Source: Harmothoe impar
Lineage: Eukaryota > Annelida > Polychaeta > Phyllodocida > Polynoidae
DNA length: 64,000 nucleotides
Assembly (NCBI GenBank): GCA_947462335.1
Contig: OX381705.1
Coordinates: 33,503,570-33,567,569, forward strand
Direction of reading: 5' to 3'
In this document: positions 11,363-55,944 of the stretch, one piece after another
Position numbering within the stretch: the first letter of the stretch is position 1
Layout of the letters: each line of letters begins with the position of its first letter
Program-made: the position numbers and the translations under genes
Notes under the pieces: model-generated
What the model was told of the DNA's origin: nothing
Databases searched by the model: none
The model's input: the letters and a program-made list of their open reading frames with translations, nothing else

Positions 11363-12879
11363 TGTACCTCTTTTTAAGAGAACTTCTGTCGAAACGCATT
11401 TGTTATATTACAACATGCAAAGCTTGTTTACTGACGCCATATTAGTCTCAGCTTCCAAGTGGTTTACTATGTGTGGACAATTTCATTAAAAATTAACATG
11501 TATATTATACACCAAGCAGAAAGTATTATAATTATATTCAAAAACACGATTGAATATTTCCCCCGAAGACTTTGATAATAAAGGGTGTTATATATAGTTG
11601 AGGAGCTAGGCTAGTAATATCATGTTTTCTGCTTTAGTGGGATCTGTACATCAAGTTTCTTCTACTGTTTCTTCCTATAGTCTGGTTTCAATCAGGTTAC
11701 ACTCTATATTGTATTCACACAGGAAAGGGTTTGTATAGAATTATCGGCTTCCTGACCAAACTCGTTTTCTCTAATTAGTCTATAAGCCATGTACAGGCTA
11801 ATCGGTGCATATACTCCGTGGTGACGTATTACTGCAGATGATACATACCTCCACCTCTGTATTCAATGATTAGCCTTATTGCAATAAATCATCATACCCC
11901 AGTAACAAACTCCATTTTCTCCCATCTTCCGTGTTGTGGTATTTGGACCTAAGTCACTATCAACAATGAATGGTACTATTGGTTTATGATCAAACTTTCT
12001 AATCTTTGACCAGACAAAATATGCTTCTGCTTCCTATGTATATATAACCTTTGGGAAGTACAAATAGAAACTGTGCAGAGGGGATAGGAGGTAAAGTTAG
12101 CAGGGCACCTCTCAGCATGTATGGCTGTCCACAGCAATGATTAGAAGTAGATGTTTGTGTACGAGGACGTCAGCAGCGGAACGTGATGTATCATATAACT
12201 ACGGCACGTAGGTCATGTCGTAGTAGGTGCCCTCCAGTGTCCAAGAAGGGATGAGTTGCACAGCAGTTTCTACCAGAAAGCTGATAAAAAACAAAAACTA
12301 GCCGACAGGAAATAGGGAACCATGTGAATAGTTGACCTATGCGGCAAAAGAATTTTTACACATGTATTCGGTTCAGTTTTATCATATCATACAAAACGAT
12401 TTTAGATGTCTCAAGGATCAGTCCTTTCATAATAAAGTCATATGGATTTTGATCAAAACATTGAGACTTTGGAGAGTGGCATGGGTTGAGAAAAGACACG
12501 TACACTATGGCAGAAAAGGCAGAAAAATATACTCATGTGAATCTGTGGATAAACTCAGGGTTCAGACTTGGGTTTTAACTCAAGTATGCGATGTCATTTG
12601 TCTTCTATATTTCTACCAGATCCTTCCATTCCCAATTCTCAAGATGTTCCTGAGTCACAACTCATGAGAAGTTTCCAAGGTTTTGTTCAGTGCATGGGAA
12701 CACCGCACAATGCAAAGTAGCTGTGGAAGGTGATGTCAAATAGTGTTTTTTTCTTATTCTCTGGGAAAGGGATGTGGAAAGTAGAAAAGGTAAACTCACC
12801 ACATTTGCTAAATACATATACGGTCCATATATCATAATGTGAAGCTAGCATACATATAAAAGAAAGAATCACATTTTAT
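11363..12879. other. Gene-free stretch
   Basis: AT-rich noncoding DNA. A 111-codon plus-strand ORF at 12332-12667 has no recognisable domain, skewed composition or repeat relation, and is taken as chance. Confidence 0.45.
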
Positions 12880-13135
12880 CCCGGTCTCCACTATACAGTG
12901 CTATAGGGCGACACAGTCACGTGCGAAACATGGCGATCTTTTCAATGTTTTGTTCTAGCGCATTTCACATTTCCCTGAGTGTCACCAAGAAAAGGGCGAC
13001 AATCAGGGAATTAAAGCGAAATGAAGCGAAGTGAAGTGAAGCGAAATGAAGCAAATTATGCGAGAAAACCCCCATTAAAAAGATCGCCATGTTCCGCAGG
13101 TGAGGGTGTCGCCCTAGTAGAGTCCGCGGGCTATA
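12880..13135. mobile_element. Palindromic MITE family P, copy 1
   Basis: Left arm CCCGGTCTCCACTA (12880-12893), a small insertion, then AGGGCGACAC. The right arm ends GTGTCGCCCTAGTAGAGTCC and GCGGGCTATA. Just inside, ATGGCGATCTTTTCAATG is mirrored by AAAAAGATCGCCATG. The centre has several GCGAAATGAA/GCGAAGTGAA units. Same family as 16343-16624 and 18804-19075. No ORF of interest. Confidence 0.85.
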
Positions 13136-13694
13136 TCCTCCCTGTGAAGCTGTGGAGGTGCCGCCTAGACCTGTACCTGGAGCGGCATGGGTTGGGAAGG
13201 ATGGGTTCGGGGGTGTATTCAGGTATTTGCGAGTAGCATGTAGAATGTGATTCACATCTATACATCTATTAGAGGACATGCACACATTATCCTGGTGCAA
13301 GGAATGGGACGCCAGGGACCATGTACGCATTGTATAGGATCGTTGATAGCAAAGAGATGGCTCAGCAATAGGGGACTCTTAATATTCCCCTTCATGCATA
13401 TTCAATGTGCATCCAGAGCAAGGCCTATGCCCGAGGTACCTCTCCCGCCATCTACTCCTCCAACACTTACACATAGCTCTAGGTAAGGTGTCCATGCTTG
13501 GCTTAGTAGTGTTTAAGTATGCTTAGTTTCATTTGGGATATCCCGGTGGAACCTAATAGAAACGACATAAAATGACCCTTCTGTTACCTCCTGTATGAAA
13601 GCAAACTGGACCAAAATGTACCCAATAACGCCGGCAAAGACTTAAAACCAGACTGGTTCAGGTCCTTCAAGTTCGTTTGCTTAGAACTAAGGTA
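13136..13694. other. Gene-free stretch
   Basis: No feature recognised. An open frame crossing out of MITE copy 1 is noncoding. Confidence 0.5.
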
Positions 13695-14014
13695 GTAGTC
13701 ATTTAAGGGAGGGGGTCATTTTTTAACAACGAAAGGTTGGTGGATTTGGGGGGACCAATAACATTTCGACTGCTTGAAGGGGGTATGTGAAAAGAATTTG
13801 TCCCAGAGGTTCAAGACGGAACCAAAATAATTTCACCCCTTTTTAGCACAAAAAAGCGCGGGTGTTACTATAGCTAAAAGGGGTCAACCACGATAGATTT
13901 GAACCGTCTTGCGGGGGGACAAAATAATTTGGACCCCTCTCGCTTGGGGACTAGAAATATTTCGGCGCACCTGTGCCAAAAGTCACTGCCCCCTTTTAGT
14001 AAATAATTGACTAC
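13695..14014. mobile_element. MITE-like element related to 50315-50616
   Basis: Short terminal inversion GTAGTCA (13695) against TGACTAC (14008-14014). Shares with 50.3 kb the block GGTCATTTTTTAACAA, a G-rich GGTGGAT segment, and TGTTACTATAGCT followed by AAGGGGTC. The copies are strongly diverged. Confidence 0.55.
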
Positions 14015-14205
14015 TTCCTAAGGTTAAAGGCCTTTGCCATGTAGTAAGCCAGTGTAGCATGAGCCTAGTACGACACTGCTCTTCTCAGATACCAAAGATT
14101 ATACTTCAAGGACCTTCAACATTAAGGACACTTAACCCCCTCTTTGGCAAGATATTAACTGTCACTACAGGAAATTTGATAATATACAGGACTTGACACA
14201 GGAGC

Positions 14206-14863
14206 TGCATAGGTATGCAGCGGTTGGGAATGGTGGTGAACAGAGCTGCCGACGGAAGCATCGGTAGGGCAGCTAGGCCACGCCCATGCATATATTTGAT
14301 AGCCCCCTAGATATATACTTACTTGCGTGGGAGTGCTCAAATCGACTCACTGACCCGCTGTCATAAAGATCATCATCACACGGTCAGTAATTCCATAGAT
14401 TATGGCCAGAGGTTGATGAGTTGATACTGGATCATTTTATCTCTCAAGGTACGCCATCGAGGACAGAGCTACAGACCAAGGTCTCTTGCTGTAGCAGATT
14501 AAAAAAAGAGGTGGTATCGAATCAAATAATATGTCCTTTTATACTCTGAAGAAGTCTAGGTGGGCGGGTAATCGATGCTCTATGTAAAGGCTGAAATGGT
14601 CTCAACAATGTTTTGTATTCAATTCTCTATTCAATTGTGAATAGAGATTTTCATAAACCATATTTATCTAGACCTTGACCCCTGCTGATAGAAGAAGAAA
14701 TGTTTGATTTATGAGATATCGATGATGGGACAATCTAATACATGCAGTAATGAGATTCTATCTCAGATATAGTGACTTAAAAAGATTTTTGAGTTTTACC
14801 ACCGATTTTGCTATCGTTAATTCCCAAAACCTATAATTTAAGAATATATAAAATTGATTTTCC
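14206..14863 (+). repeat. 658-bp tandem duplication, first copy
   Basis: Repeated at 14864-15521 with a constant offset of 658 and four substitutions that I can see (GGTGGT/GAAGGT, GACGG/GAAGG, TTGCGTG/TTGGGTG). The junction shows the short shared sequence CTG. No gene inside. Such high identity points to a recent event or to an assembly artefact. Confidence 0.9.
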
Positions 14864-15521
14864 TGCATAGGTATGCAGCGGTTGGGAATGAAGGTGAACA
14901 GAGCTGCCGAAGGAAGCATCGGTAGGGCAGCTAGGCCACGCCCATGCATATATTTGATAGCCCCCTAGATATATACTTACTTGGGTGGGAGTGCTCAAAT
15001 CGACTCACTGACCCGCTGTCATAAAGATCATCATCACACGGTCAGTAATTCCATAGATTATGGCCAGAGGTTGATGAGTTGATACTGGATCATTTTATCT
15101 CTCAAGGTACGCCATCGAGGACAGAGCTACAGACCAAGGTCTCTTGCTGTAGCAGATTAAAAAAAGAGGTGGTATCGAATCAAATAATATGTCCTTTTAT
15201 ACTCTGAAGAAGTCTAGGTGGGCGGGTAATCGATGCTCTATGTAAAGGCTGAAATGGTCTCAACAATGTTTTGTATTCAATTCTCTATTCAATTGTGAAT
15301 AGAGATTTTCATAAACCATATTTATCTAGACCTTGACCCCTGCTGATAGAAGAAGAAATGTTTGATTTATGAGATATCGATGATGGGACAATCTAATACA
15401 TGCAGTAATGAGATTCTATCTCAGATATAGTGACTTAAAAAGATTTTTGAGTTTTACCACCGATTTTGCTATCGTTAATTCCCAAAACCTATAATTTAAG
15501 AATATATAAAATTGATTTTCC
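14864..15521 (+). repeat. 658-bp tandem duplication, second copy
   Basis: Second unit, from TGCATAGGTATGCAGCGG to AAATTGATTTTCCTG, after which the sequence diverges (AATGATATC). Confidence 0.9.
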
Positions 15522-15689
15522 TGAATGATATCTGCTTGTATTTGATGGAAATCTTTATACATTGCATCTATGTATGTCTCCAATATGATACATAAGTCAT
15601 TTCTATCAAATATAAGGACAGTATACATTTACCAGAAAAGAGAGAAATAATGAATTTCAAACACATTATAGCCACATTTGGAGTTAAGA

Positions 15690-15875
15690 TAGCGAATTTG
15701 CTAAAATTATAGCGTGTTTCATAAGGCAGCTATCGTTAAAATGACATCTGCTATCGTTATTTCATTTTTAAGAGAGCTGAAATACATTCAGCTTATGAAA
15801 TACACTCAGTTTTGTCCATTTCAGCTATCTTTAAAACGCTACCGTTAAATTTGGGCGCTATATCGTTAAAAAGCC
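15690..15875. repeat. Cluster of GCTATCGTTAAAA motifs
   Basis: The motif GCTATCGTTA or a close variant occurs at about 15729, 15750, 15824, 15838 and 15858, plus one copy in each unit of the 658-bp duplication. This is the kind of subterminal repetition found in nonautonomous DNA elements, but its boundaries are not clear. Confidence 0.5.
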
Positions 15876-16342
15876 TTACTAAAAAACGTATGAAAAGGCT
15901 CTCTGGTTATATATATAAGATACCCACGCATTACATCCCGTAGTCTGCCATTTACAAGTTGATTGTTTTGTTATTCTGTATCTTAATCGTTTATAAGTAG
16001 GACCTGGCTGCAGCGCCCGGATGAATTGTAAGTCAGCTGGAAGCTATGTCCAATGGGTTGGCAAAATCTTTCTTTTGAAATAAGATGACGTCCACTCATC
16101 GAGGGCTTGTGGTTGATTTTTCTTTGAAAAGAGAACAGAGTTCTTATTGCGAGCTCGAGGCCCTTTCTGTATCGGTGTAGAGTCTATATTGTAGGCGGCG
16201 TGATAAGATACACACCAGACAGGCTAGAGCCTCACTACGCGGCATGTGGCAAACAACCTTCGCCATCAAAGTATACAGAAATGCATTTTTGTGACTGTGC
16301 CAGTAGTATGTAGAAATAGGCATTTTCCACTGGCAGACCATA

Positions 16343-16624
16343 GCCCGGACTCCACTAGGGCGACACTGGTGTCTGCGAAACGTTGCGATCTTTTTTTATG
16401 TTTTGGTTTGCACATTTTACTCTATTTCGCTTCATTTCGCCCCATTTCGCTTCATTTCGCGGCAGTGTCGCCCCAAATATCACCCAAAACTGGGCCACAA
16501 TGAGGGCGACACTGAGGCGAAATGAAGCGAAATGGGGCGAAATGAAGCGAAATATGCACAACAAAACAGAAAAAAAGATCGCAACGTTTCGCAGACTCCA
16601 GTGTCGCCCTAGTGGAGCCCAGGC
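16343..16624. mobile_element. Palindromic MITE family P, copy 2
   Basis: The most symmetrical copy. The left arm (GCCCGGACTCCACTAGGG, CGACACTGG, then GAAACGTTGCGATC) is mirrored by GATCGCAACGTTTCG, then CCAGTGTCGCCCTAGTGGAG. The core is CGAAATGAAG/CATTTCGCTT units on both strands, so single strands could fold into one long hairpin. It sits between two copies of a block containing ATTTTCCACTGGCAGACCAT (16321 and 16650). Confidence 0.9.
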
Positions 16625-18420
16625 TCATGCTAGTAGTAGAAATGTACATTTTCCACTGGCAGACCATGCTAGTAGTATATAGAAACCAACCGTTGTCGCA
16701 GTGTACTACAGGAATACGCTGTGGCACGGTTTTCATATGATAGTAGTACTAATAGAAATGGACTTTTGCTACTGGCCAAATGGGCAGATTGTGTGAAACT
16801 AAACTATAATTATCATCCTGTTACTCATTGACTGCATAGATATTAGTTAGAATAAGATTTACAATGAAGCATGAGTTTATTATAGTGAACCGACAGTTAC
16901 TACCAAGTTGGTCTTCATCAGATAAGTACCAACATAGTTATTTGCCTGGAATAGCTGTTATGTGCGTTACTCGCTGTAATATAGCAACTCTGGTGGCAAG
17001 TCGCTGCTTTGAGCTCAAGGCGGAGGGCTATGTAGTAATAGAGGATGGTTAGAGGAGGGATACGTAGCTCTGGACGCTGCTGATATGGCAACAATTTCGA
17101 TGTAGATGGGAGAGGGCATGACCAGCAGGGACTGGCTCATGTTACTGGATTAGGCTCGCAGGTCAGAAGGGGATGTTACATTCAAATTCAAATTCATATT
17201 CCCCTGGATAATCTATAATACCAGCATAACAATATACTTTCATCTTCTCATGCGTGTGATGCAAGGACTTTAAGGAGTGAATTATGTGTATAAAGGACAC
17301 AGGTTTGAAGGGCTGTTTTATATGGTGAGATAAGAGCGCGCTGTGAAAGGAATGACACATAATTAACAAGTCTTGTGTTATATAGTGAAGGAAGCAGGTG
17401 GTGGTTGTTAGGTGTTGATTAATGGACGTTCAGGCGCTATGATTGAGGAGAACATTTCCTGCCTAGCACTATGTAGGCTGTAATTCATATTCAAAAACTC
17501 TTCGATATGGCATGGCCTTATTCATAAACTTTGAAGAGGAGAATACACGTTTTATTTCTATTCTGAACTATCAGACATGTGCAGTTTCGTCAATTCTCTG
17601 CATGCACTCTAGCTGCAATATTACCCCATCCCGCCCGCAGTGCAGACATCGGCACAGACGTCTAAAACATGTTCTCAACGCTTCGTACTGGGGCCGCCAC
17701 TGGAGGCTTCAATTATACTAAAATAGGCCTCAACATGCCGTTTGTTGGCTCATTTTGTAATACTGCATTGAACGTACGGCCATCTAGTCGAACTGAAGAT
17801 CTTAAAATACCTTGAACACAGTTTGAATCTGAAAGCTTCGTTATTTCACCTCCACACTCCAAAGCCTTATATAATCCCGTTATCGTGGGGAACTAATTAT
17901 AAGTAGACGAGATAATTAAATACAATAAATATTACTTAAATATTATTGTATAACTTGGTTGATAATGCAATTTTAAATAATAAGCTTATGGGATTTCAAT
18001 GCAAGGACACAAGTCATGGGTTTGGTGCAATCTAGTACATCAAACAGCCTTTATTCAAAAGTAGACAATTTAAGGCAGTTACACTGATACCAAGTCACTT
18101 TTTGTTTTTGAAGCGACAGCCAATAACTATTTTATCAACAAATAACTTACAATAACAAGTGCACACAAGCACCATCAAATACAGAGATAAACACAGAAAT
18201 TCCTGGACACAGACAATTACCCTCGTACAGACGAGGGGACCCTATTAACTAACAGTCGAAAACTACCCACAAATTCTGAATCAAAAATTAGAAATCAGAA
18301 ATGTTGACCTGACTGGTACCTGACAAACGTTCAAGTCGCTCCTCCAGTGCCAACTAACGGATTCCAGCCCTGAAGTGCCCTCTCATAGTCACCTACCAAC
18401 AAGTTGGTTGTCATGTACGC
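16625..18420. other. Gene-free stretch
   Basis: Apart from a repeat of the element-flanking block (to ~16790), nothing is recognised. ORFs of 62 to 71 codons are unremarkable. Confidence 0.45.
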
Positions 18421-18458
18421 ATGACGTCATTGATGACGTCATGTCATGCGGGCGCGCC
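18421..18458. promoter_or_regulatory. Paired CRE sites next to a GC-rich block
   Basis: ATGACGTCAT (18421-18430) and TGATGACGTCAT (18431-18442) put two perfect TGACGTCA CREB/ATF sites 11 bp apart in a dyad; GGCGCGCC follows at 18451-18458. The surrounding 60 bp is GC-rich in an AT-rich area. It could be a promoter or enhancer, perhaps of the receptor whose first exon is missing, but no transcription start can be shown. Confidence 0.4.
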
Positions 18459-18803
18459 CCTCAGTGGCGCTACCCGTGGGTTATAGCAGAACTGAATGCT
18501 GGGACCTGCCACACCCTCACAGAATAGAAGGTTCTGCCATGGCTCAAATTACAACCAATCTAGTATAAAGTTGATAAATGAAACAAATGGAACGTTTCTG
18601 GTTGCTATGGTAACCGAAATTTGCATTATTTTCAAAAAGAAGCCTAGCACAAGAAAGGTTATTGCAACAGCTTTCAGGAAATGTAATTTGAACCCTATGT
18701 CAATTCAATAATTTTGCTGAGCTGGTTGCTTGAGGTTAGACTGGTTACACTGGTACCAATAAACATGGCGCTGTACACAGGACATCTTGCTAATGCGGAA
18801 AAG

Positions 18804-19075
18804 GCCCGGACTCCACTAGGGTGACACAGTCAGAAACATGGCGATCTTTTCAATGTTTTGTTCGGGCACATTTCGCTTTATTTCACTTCACTTTGCTACA
18901 TTTCGCTGCAGTGTTGCCCTGAGGGTCGCCAGGACAAGGGGTTAATCAGGGTGAAACTGAAATTGAAGTAAAATGAAGCGCAGTGAAGCGAAATCAAGCA
19001 AAATATGCTGGAACAAAACATTAAAAAGATCACCATGTTTTGCAGGTGAGGGTGTCATCCTAGTGGACTCCGGGC
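18804..19075. mobile_element. Palindromic MITE family P, copy 3
   Basis: Begins GCCCGGACTCCACTAGGG and ends CCTAGTGGACTCCGGGC, then TATAG. The interior matches copies 1 and 2 (ATGGCGATCTTTTCAATG; GAAGCGAAATCAAGC) but is more diverged. No coding capacity. Confidence 0.88.
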
Positions 19076-20108
19076 TATAGGGCGGTCAGATAAAATAATT
19101 ATATCTGACCCCACCATATAACAGTGCATTGTGGCTTTAAAGTGTAGACATGGTACTTTATGCATTGCAAAGGGTATGGTCTGAGCCATGCGCTACCATG
19201 GCCCACATCATGTTGAATGTTGATATTTTTGGGGAGTTTGGGGGTGAGTGAGATTTGGGTAGTGGAGGGTGTTGGAGGGGTATACCTTTTGGGTGGGTGG
19301 GTTTGTAGAGTGGTTTAAGGGGGAGGGCTTAGAGGCGGGTCGGGGAGAGAAGGAGGGAATGATGAGTATGGGGGTGGAGAAATACTTCAATTAAGGAAAT
19401 TTGGTGGGGCGGGGGGCGAGGGTTGAGACCGATTGCTATATCCAGTGTGTTTGGGGTCGCATCAATGGCATAGGTTTTTAAAGCCTTCAAACCCATACTC
19501 CTCAAACCATGTAAATATACTGGTAAATCCTACTATTCGAACCCGAGAATCTTAACCAAGTAAGCAATAATTCCTACATGCAGAGTGGTTGTACCACGTT
19601 TATGTGCTCCCCCACCCCCTGTGGCACATTCGGGAGGAGTTGTAGTTGGGGCAATTTGTGTGAGTGGTGACCTCACCTGCAGGTATCTGATAAACCCCAG
19701 CACTCACAGATGTACTGACCCCCTACCCAGTCTCTGATTAATCCAATTAGAGACCCTGCTGAGGCGAATTAGGTTCGTAATCTGCGATGGGAATTCAGAG
19801 TGGTAGTGCGCGTGTATTTCCTGTATAACTATGAGTACATTAAAGTATATCGAGTCTGATATTTTCAAATTGAAATGATGGGTTGAAGACGTTTGACATT
19901 AAATTAATATAATCAGCTGATGATCATTGTATTTTTTTCTTTTTTTTTTGGTTCTTAGTTTTTCGTTAGATGGCTATGTTCTATTCAGTTATATGCGAGT
20001 TGACATGGCATGGATAGATCCAAACACTAAATCAAATCCCCACCTCCTCTATGAAGGCCCAGAGTGCCGGTCCTTGCTCAGCTTTACTGAGCGTGTTGTG
20101 GAGGAGAT
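19076..20108. other. Gene-free stretch with a G-rich segment
   Basis: Around 19230-19410 the plus strand is strongly purine/G-rich (many GGG and GGGG runs), so it could form G-quadruplexes. No gene found. The 70-codon ORF at 19927 starts in a poly-T run and has no family features. Confidence 0.45.
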
Positions 20109-20272
20109 GGCCGGCAGGGGGTTGGTAGTATTAGGGTAAAGGCCTGACACTCTATTGAACCGGTCAGCTGGACGCATAGACTCAGACCAACACTAGTCCT
20201 ACACTAGAGCCATCTACTGACTGCACACTACACTACAGGCCTTACCCTAATACTACCGACCCCCTGCCGGCC
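20109..20272. repeat. Foldback repeat, 38-bp arms
   Basis: GGCCGGCAGGGGGTTGGTAG, continuing TATTAGGGTAAAGGCCTG, is mirrored at 20235-20272 with about two differences, leaving a loop near 88 bp. Weaker outer matches (GCTTTACTGAGC / GAGCTCAGTG) suggest longer original arms. Probably a small foldback element. Confidence 0.75.
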
Positions 20273-22828
20273 AGCTTACCCACAACGAGCTCAGTGTAGG
20301 CCTGTGCTTAGCTCCGTCTGTTACTTGAGGGGCAGTGGGTTTTTTGCCTTTAAAGGTCGCATACATATGACCTGGCTGTAATTCATTATATCAAACGGAA
20401 CATTTATGTAAACATCCTTATCGATCCAGTTTAATATGGTAACCTTTTATGTCTGCACTTCTGCCCTTTTACTTGCCAAGGGGACAATTTCCGGACAATT
20501 TATTTTGAAGTGGCGATACTGACAGGGCGTTTTAAAGGATGGAAAGAAAAAAAACCATTCCACATACAAACTGCATAATGGCACCAGCCGGTCATCTAGT
20601 TTATACCACCCCGCACACTGTGATAAATTGTGGATAAAGGGTCAAACTGGAAGTTGGGCTAGAAAGGCGTCGGAAGTCTCAATATATCATTTCCCGTTTC
20701 TTTTGACAAAGCTCTATATCACATGCATCACGAATTGAGGAAAGTATCAAAGTTTAAAATATATCTCATGAGATATCCAGTCATCAATCACCTGACAGGA
20801 TTTGTCCAACTAAAATTGATTGATAGGAATCCACGGAATACCTTCACGATTTTATAGAATATAGACATCGGTAAGACTAGTTTATTGGTCCACAGATTTG
20901 GTGAAAGAGAAAGGGAGAAACAGTTTCGAGCCATCTGATAAATGCAGACGATATCATGTTTCTCATCACCAAGCTATGGAAGATGGCACTTCCACACAGG
21001 AGGTATCTATCTTCTAAATGGCCCTGATGCACAGTATCCAGTGGTATCATCCATACCCGAATCAAGGTAAATTGCTATAACATTTGACGATTTTGAAGCA
21101 ACCTTCATCATGCAATTAATACGGCAGTAACAATGGAGTACCCTTTGTTAACTCTAATTTCAAACGATTGAGTAGTAGGTGGTCCTATTCAAGATAACCT
21201 TCATTGTCAATGGTTCAACGAGGGGTCACTAAGGGGTCTTAAAAATTGGTAACCCAAAAGGTTTTGATAAAAGACGGTTCCAAAAACAGTAATCAAAATG
21301 ATGAAATAAACTATTATTTTTGTGATGAAGGGCATTGGGCGCTAGGGGATGAAACAGTCTATTTTATGGAGCAACCTAGTTGTATAAATCCTAGACTTTC
21401 ACTTCTCAATATAGATGTTTATTCAATGAAAGCTAAAGTAAACTAAACAACATCTAATGAAGCCTATCACACCTAAACTTCATTCCCTGAGGAAGCTATT
21501 TAATTGAGATTTGTCTCATATTAATTGTCATCCTATCTGCTATCTTTCTAATATTGGTACTGGAGATGTAAAGCGCCTTGGGAATGAATAGCATTCTAAA
21601 GCCGTCTCATCGTTATTATGGTAATGATAGCCTGGGGTTCTTGTGCCTGAAGGTTGACAGTCAATGAATACAGTTATGGAAAGTGAGATACTCATCGGGT
21701 CCCCCAGGTATATGAGATTTCTGAAATAGTCGGTATATAATATAGAAGGAAATTGGATTAAAGCTGCGTGTTTTATAATATTAACTTATATGCATTATTC
21801 CGGGGCTTAATATTCGTTTTTCCGGCCTAGGGAAATATTGCTTTGGAAACTAGATCTGAAAATGAACCTAGTAAGCCATTTGTCCCCATGCTACCCAAAA
21901 ATGCTCCTAGAAATAAAGCTAAATTTGATACCAGTCTATATTTGCGATGCATTATAATTATGCAGTAAATGTACAGACTTCTAGTATCATAGTATAAATG
22001 AGAAGTATCCTGACCTGCTGAAAGTACCTGTGTCCAAGGTTTTACCACTAATGTATCTGTGTGATTGCTACGGAGCTATCCAAGCAATATTCAATCAATA
22101 TAAGACACCAAGGGAGTGGTGTCCACCAGTATAGTACAGTCCAGACTGCATACACCCATCTCCTTAAGTTGCTTAAAAGCTTTGGACTGTAGTCCTTTAT
22201 AGAGCAGTTTGTCTTGGTTGGGCCGGTAGGCCGCCACTTCCTCCTGTTGTCTTGGTCAACAGACCCCTGGACAGGAACAAATGGAAGCAGAAGCCAGCAG
22301 CACCTTTACGACATCCAGTTATTGGGTGATCGTGGATGGCAGCAATGCAATCTATCACATGTCTACCAAGCAATAGCCCCACACCAATGGTAAGGGGCAT
22401 ACTCTACAACGTTGTAGCATCGTAAAAGTAGACATGCGGAATCGGAATATGTCCCATAACATGACATGACTATATCATAATACTGAGCAAAGATGATAGG
22501 CTGTGTAGCAAATCCATTCTTTAGGCATACACGTGCACGTTACCCCCTATTTCATCCACTTAACTTAATATGAGGCCGAGATCATGCTGTCATACATATA
22601 CTCAAGGCTGTTGTACCGTGGTAGGGATTTAATTAAAGTTGCTTCATGCAATCACAGAAAACTATGAAAACCCCATGAAAATCGTTTCACATATTTGTAT
22701 ATATTATCTAATATATTCAGGAATACATATCTACATCATAATTATGTATAATATATTATACCCTCCCATACCAGGGTAAAAAGTACTCAAGTGTGGTAGA
22801 CTTCATACTTACTCAAAGGCATAATAAA
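20273..22828. other. Gene-free stretch
   Basis: No exon with TM1-like hydrophobic coding and a phase-1 donor could be identified, although the missing first receptor exon could be here. No repeats stand out. Confidence 0.4.
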
Positions 22829-22964
22829 TTGTTTGTTATGAATGCATCTTTATAAACATAGATGTTCCACAAAGTTCCAAAATACAATGGACATCATGCT
22901 TACCTAGTTAATCAGTTGTCTGTTATAAATGCATCTTTATAAACCAAGATGTTTCACAGTTCCA
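22829..22964 (+). repeat. 87-bp-offset tandem duplication
   Basis: TTGTTTGTTATGAATGCATC at 22829 and TTGTCTGTTATAAATGCATC at 22916 head two copies of a segment continuing TTTATAAAC and GATGTT(C/T)CACA. The copies are diverged. Confidence 0.7.
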
Positions 22965-23361
22965 CAGTACATCGGTGGGCACATGTGCATCAACATCAAA
23001 TTCGATGATAAATTAAGTGTATTTGCCAAGGCAATTCAGGCATGGGGCAGTGTGAGGACAACTAAAGGGACACGGCTGACAAACAAAAAGAGGCAAAATA
23101 TAATCAGACGTGATCATGTGAGATGGAGGCCTTACTCACCTTGCAGTTATTTCCCTGGAATTGGCAGCTAGGGAAGGTCGTTTGGAGCCAGGACACGCCA
23201 TGTTGCACCCAACGCTGTTTGCTTCTGGACTCCGCTTACGCTTACGTCCCTTTTATGCATCTTTTCTATGCTGGTCGCTCTCCTCGGTTTCTATTGCAGC
23301 TTAATCCAACTCGATCCCCTTCATCAACACAGGTCACTAATCGAGCCCTCTCCTCTTACAG

Positions 23362-55422
<32,061 letters not shown>

Positions 55423-55502
55423 GCCTCTAGATATAACAGAACTGATAGAGAAAAACGAGGAATCCGCCACCATCAATATCAAGAGTCGGAATACCCTGGT
55501 GT

Positions 55503-55880
55503 AACCAACACCATGGTAACATCCTGCTATCACCAACACCCTGGTAACATCGCCAATATCATGGTAACACCCTGGTATTACCTACGTCGTGGTAACACTC
55601 TGCTATCATCAACACCATGCTAACATCCCCAATATCATGGTAACACCCTGTTATCATCAACACCCTGCTAATATCGCCAATACTGTGGTAGCACCTTGGT
55701 ATTACAACACCGTGGTAACACCCTGCTATCACCAACAACCTACTAACATCCACAATACCGTGGCAATACCCTAGTATTACCTACGATGTGGTAACACCCT
55801 GCTATCATTAATACCCTGCTAATATTGCCAATACTGTGGCAACACCTTGGTAATACCCACACCATGGTGATATCACAAAT
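55503..55880 (+). repeat. 3'UTR minisatellite
   Basis: Basic unit of 21-27 bp around AACACCCTGGTAACACC, arranged as alternating blocks of about 27 and 48 bp (about 75-bp higher order), e.g. CATCAACACCCTGCTAATAT then CGCCAATACTGTGGTA. Begins about 80 bp after the receptor stop codon. A degenerate piece recurs at 56830-56880. Confidence 0.85.
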
Positions 55881-55938
55881 ACCCTGGGAGTGTTCCTATA
55901 TATGTGGATTGCCAATGCCATCCTAGTTTGTGTTTCAA

Positions 55939-55944
55939 AATAAA
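55939..55944 (+). terminator. Candidate poly(A) signal of the GPCR gene
   Basis: AATAAA about 520 nt after the stop codon, the first canonical signal after the minisatellite. The end of the transcript is inferred. Confidence 0.55.

Noticed and set aside
12332..12667. 111-codon ORF as a gene
   Set aside because: No recognisable domain, no splice context and no supporting homology visible by eye.
18496..18711. 71-codon ORF with N-glycosylation-like sequons as receptor N-terminus
   Set aside because: The hydrophobic part is only about 14 residues and runs into Lys residues; no suitable phase-1 donor.
19530..19560. Possible tRNA T-arm (GGTTCGAATAG on the minus strand)
   Set aside because: No matching acceptor, D or anticodon stems can be drawn around it; no convincing tRNA elsewhere in the window.
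19927..20139. Candidate first exon of the GPCR (hydrophobic start)
   Set aside because: Starts in a poly-T run, lacks a TM1-length hydrophobic segment ending in a phase-1 donor and overlaps the foldback repeat.
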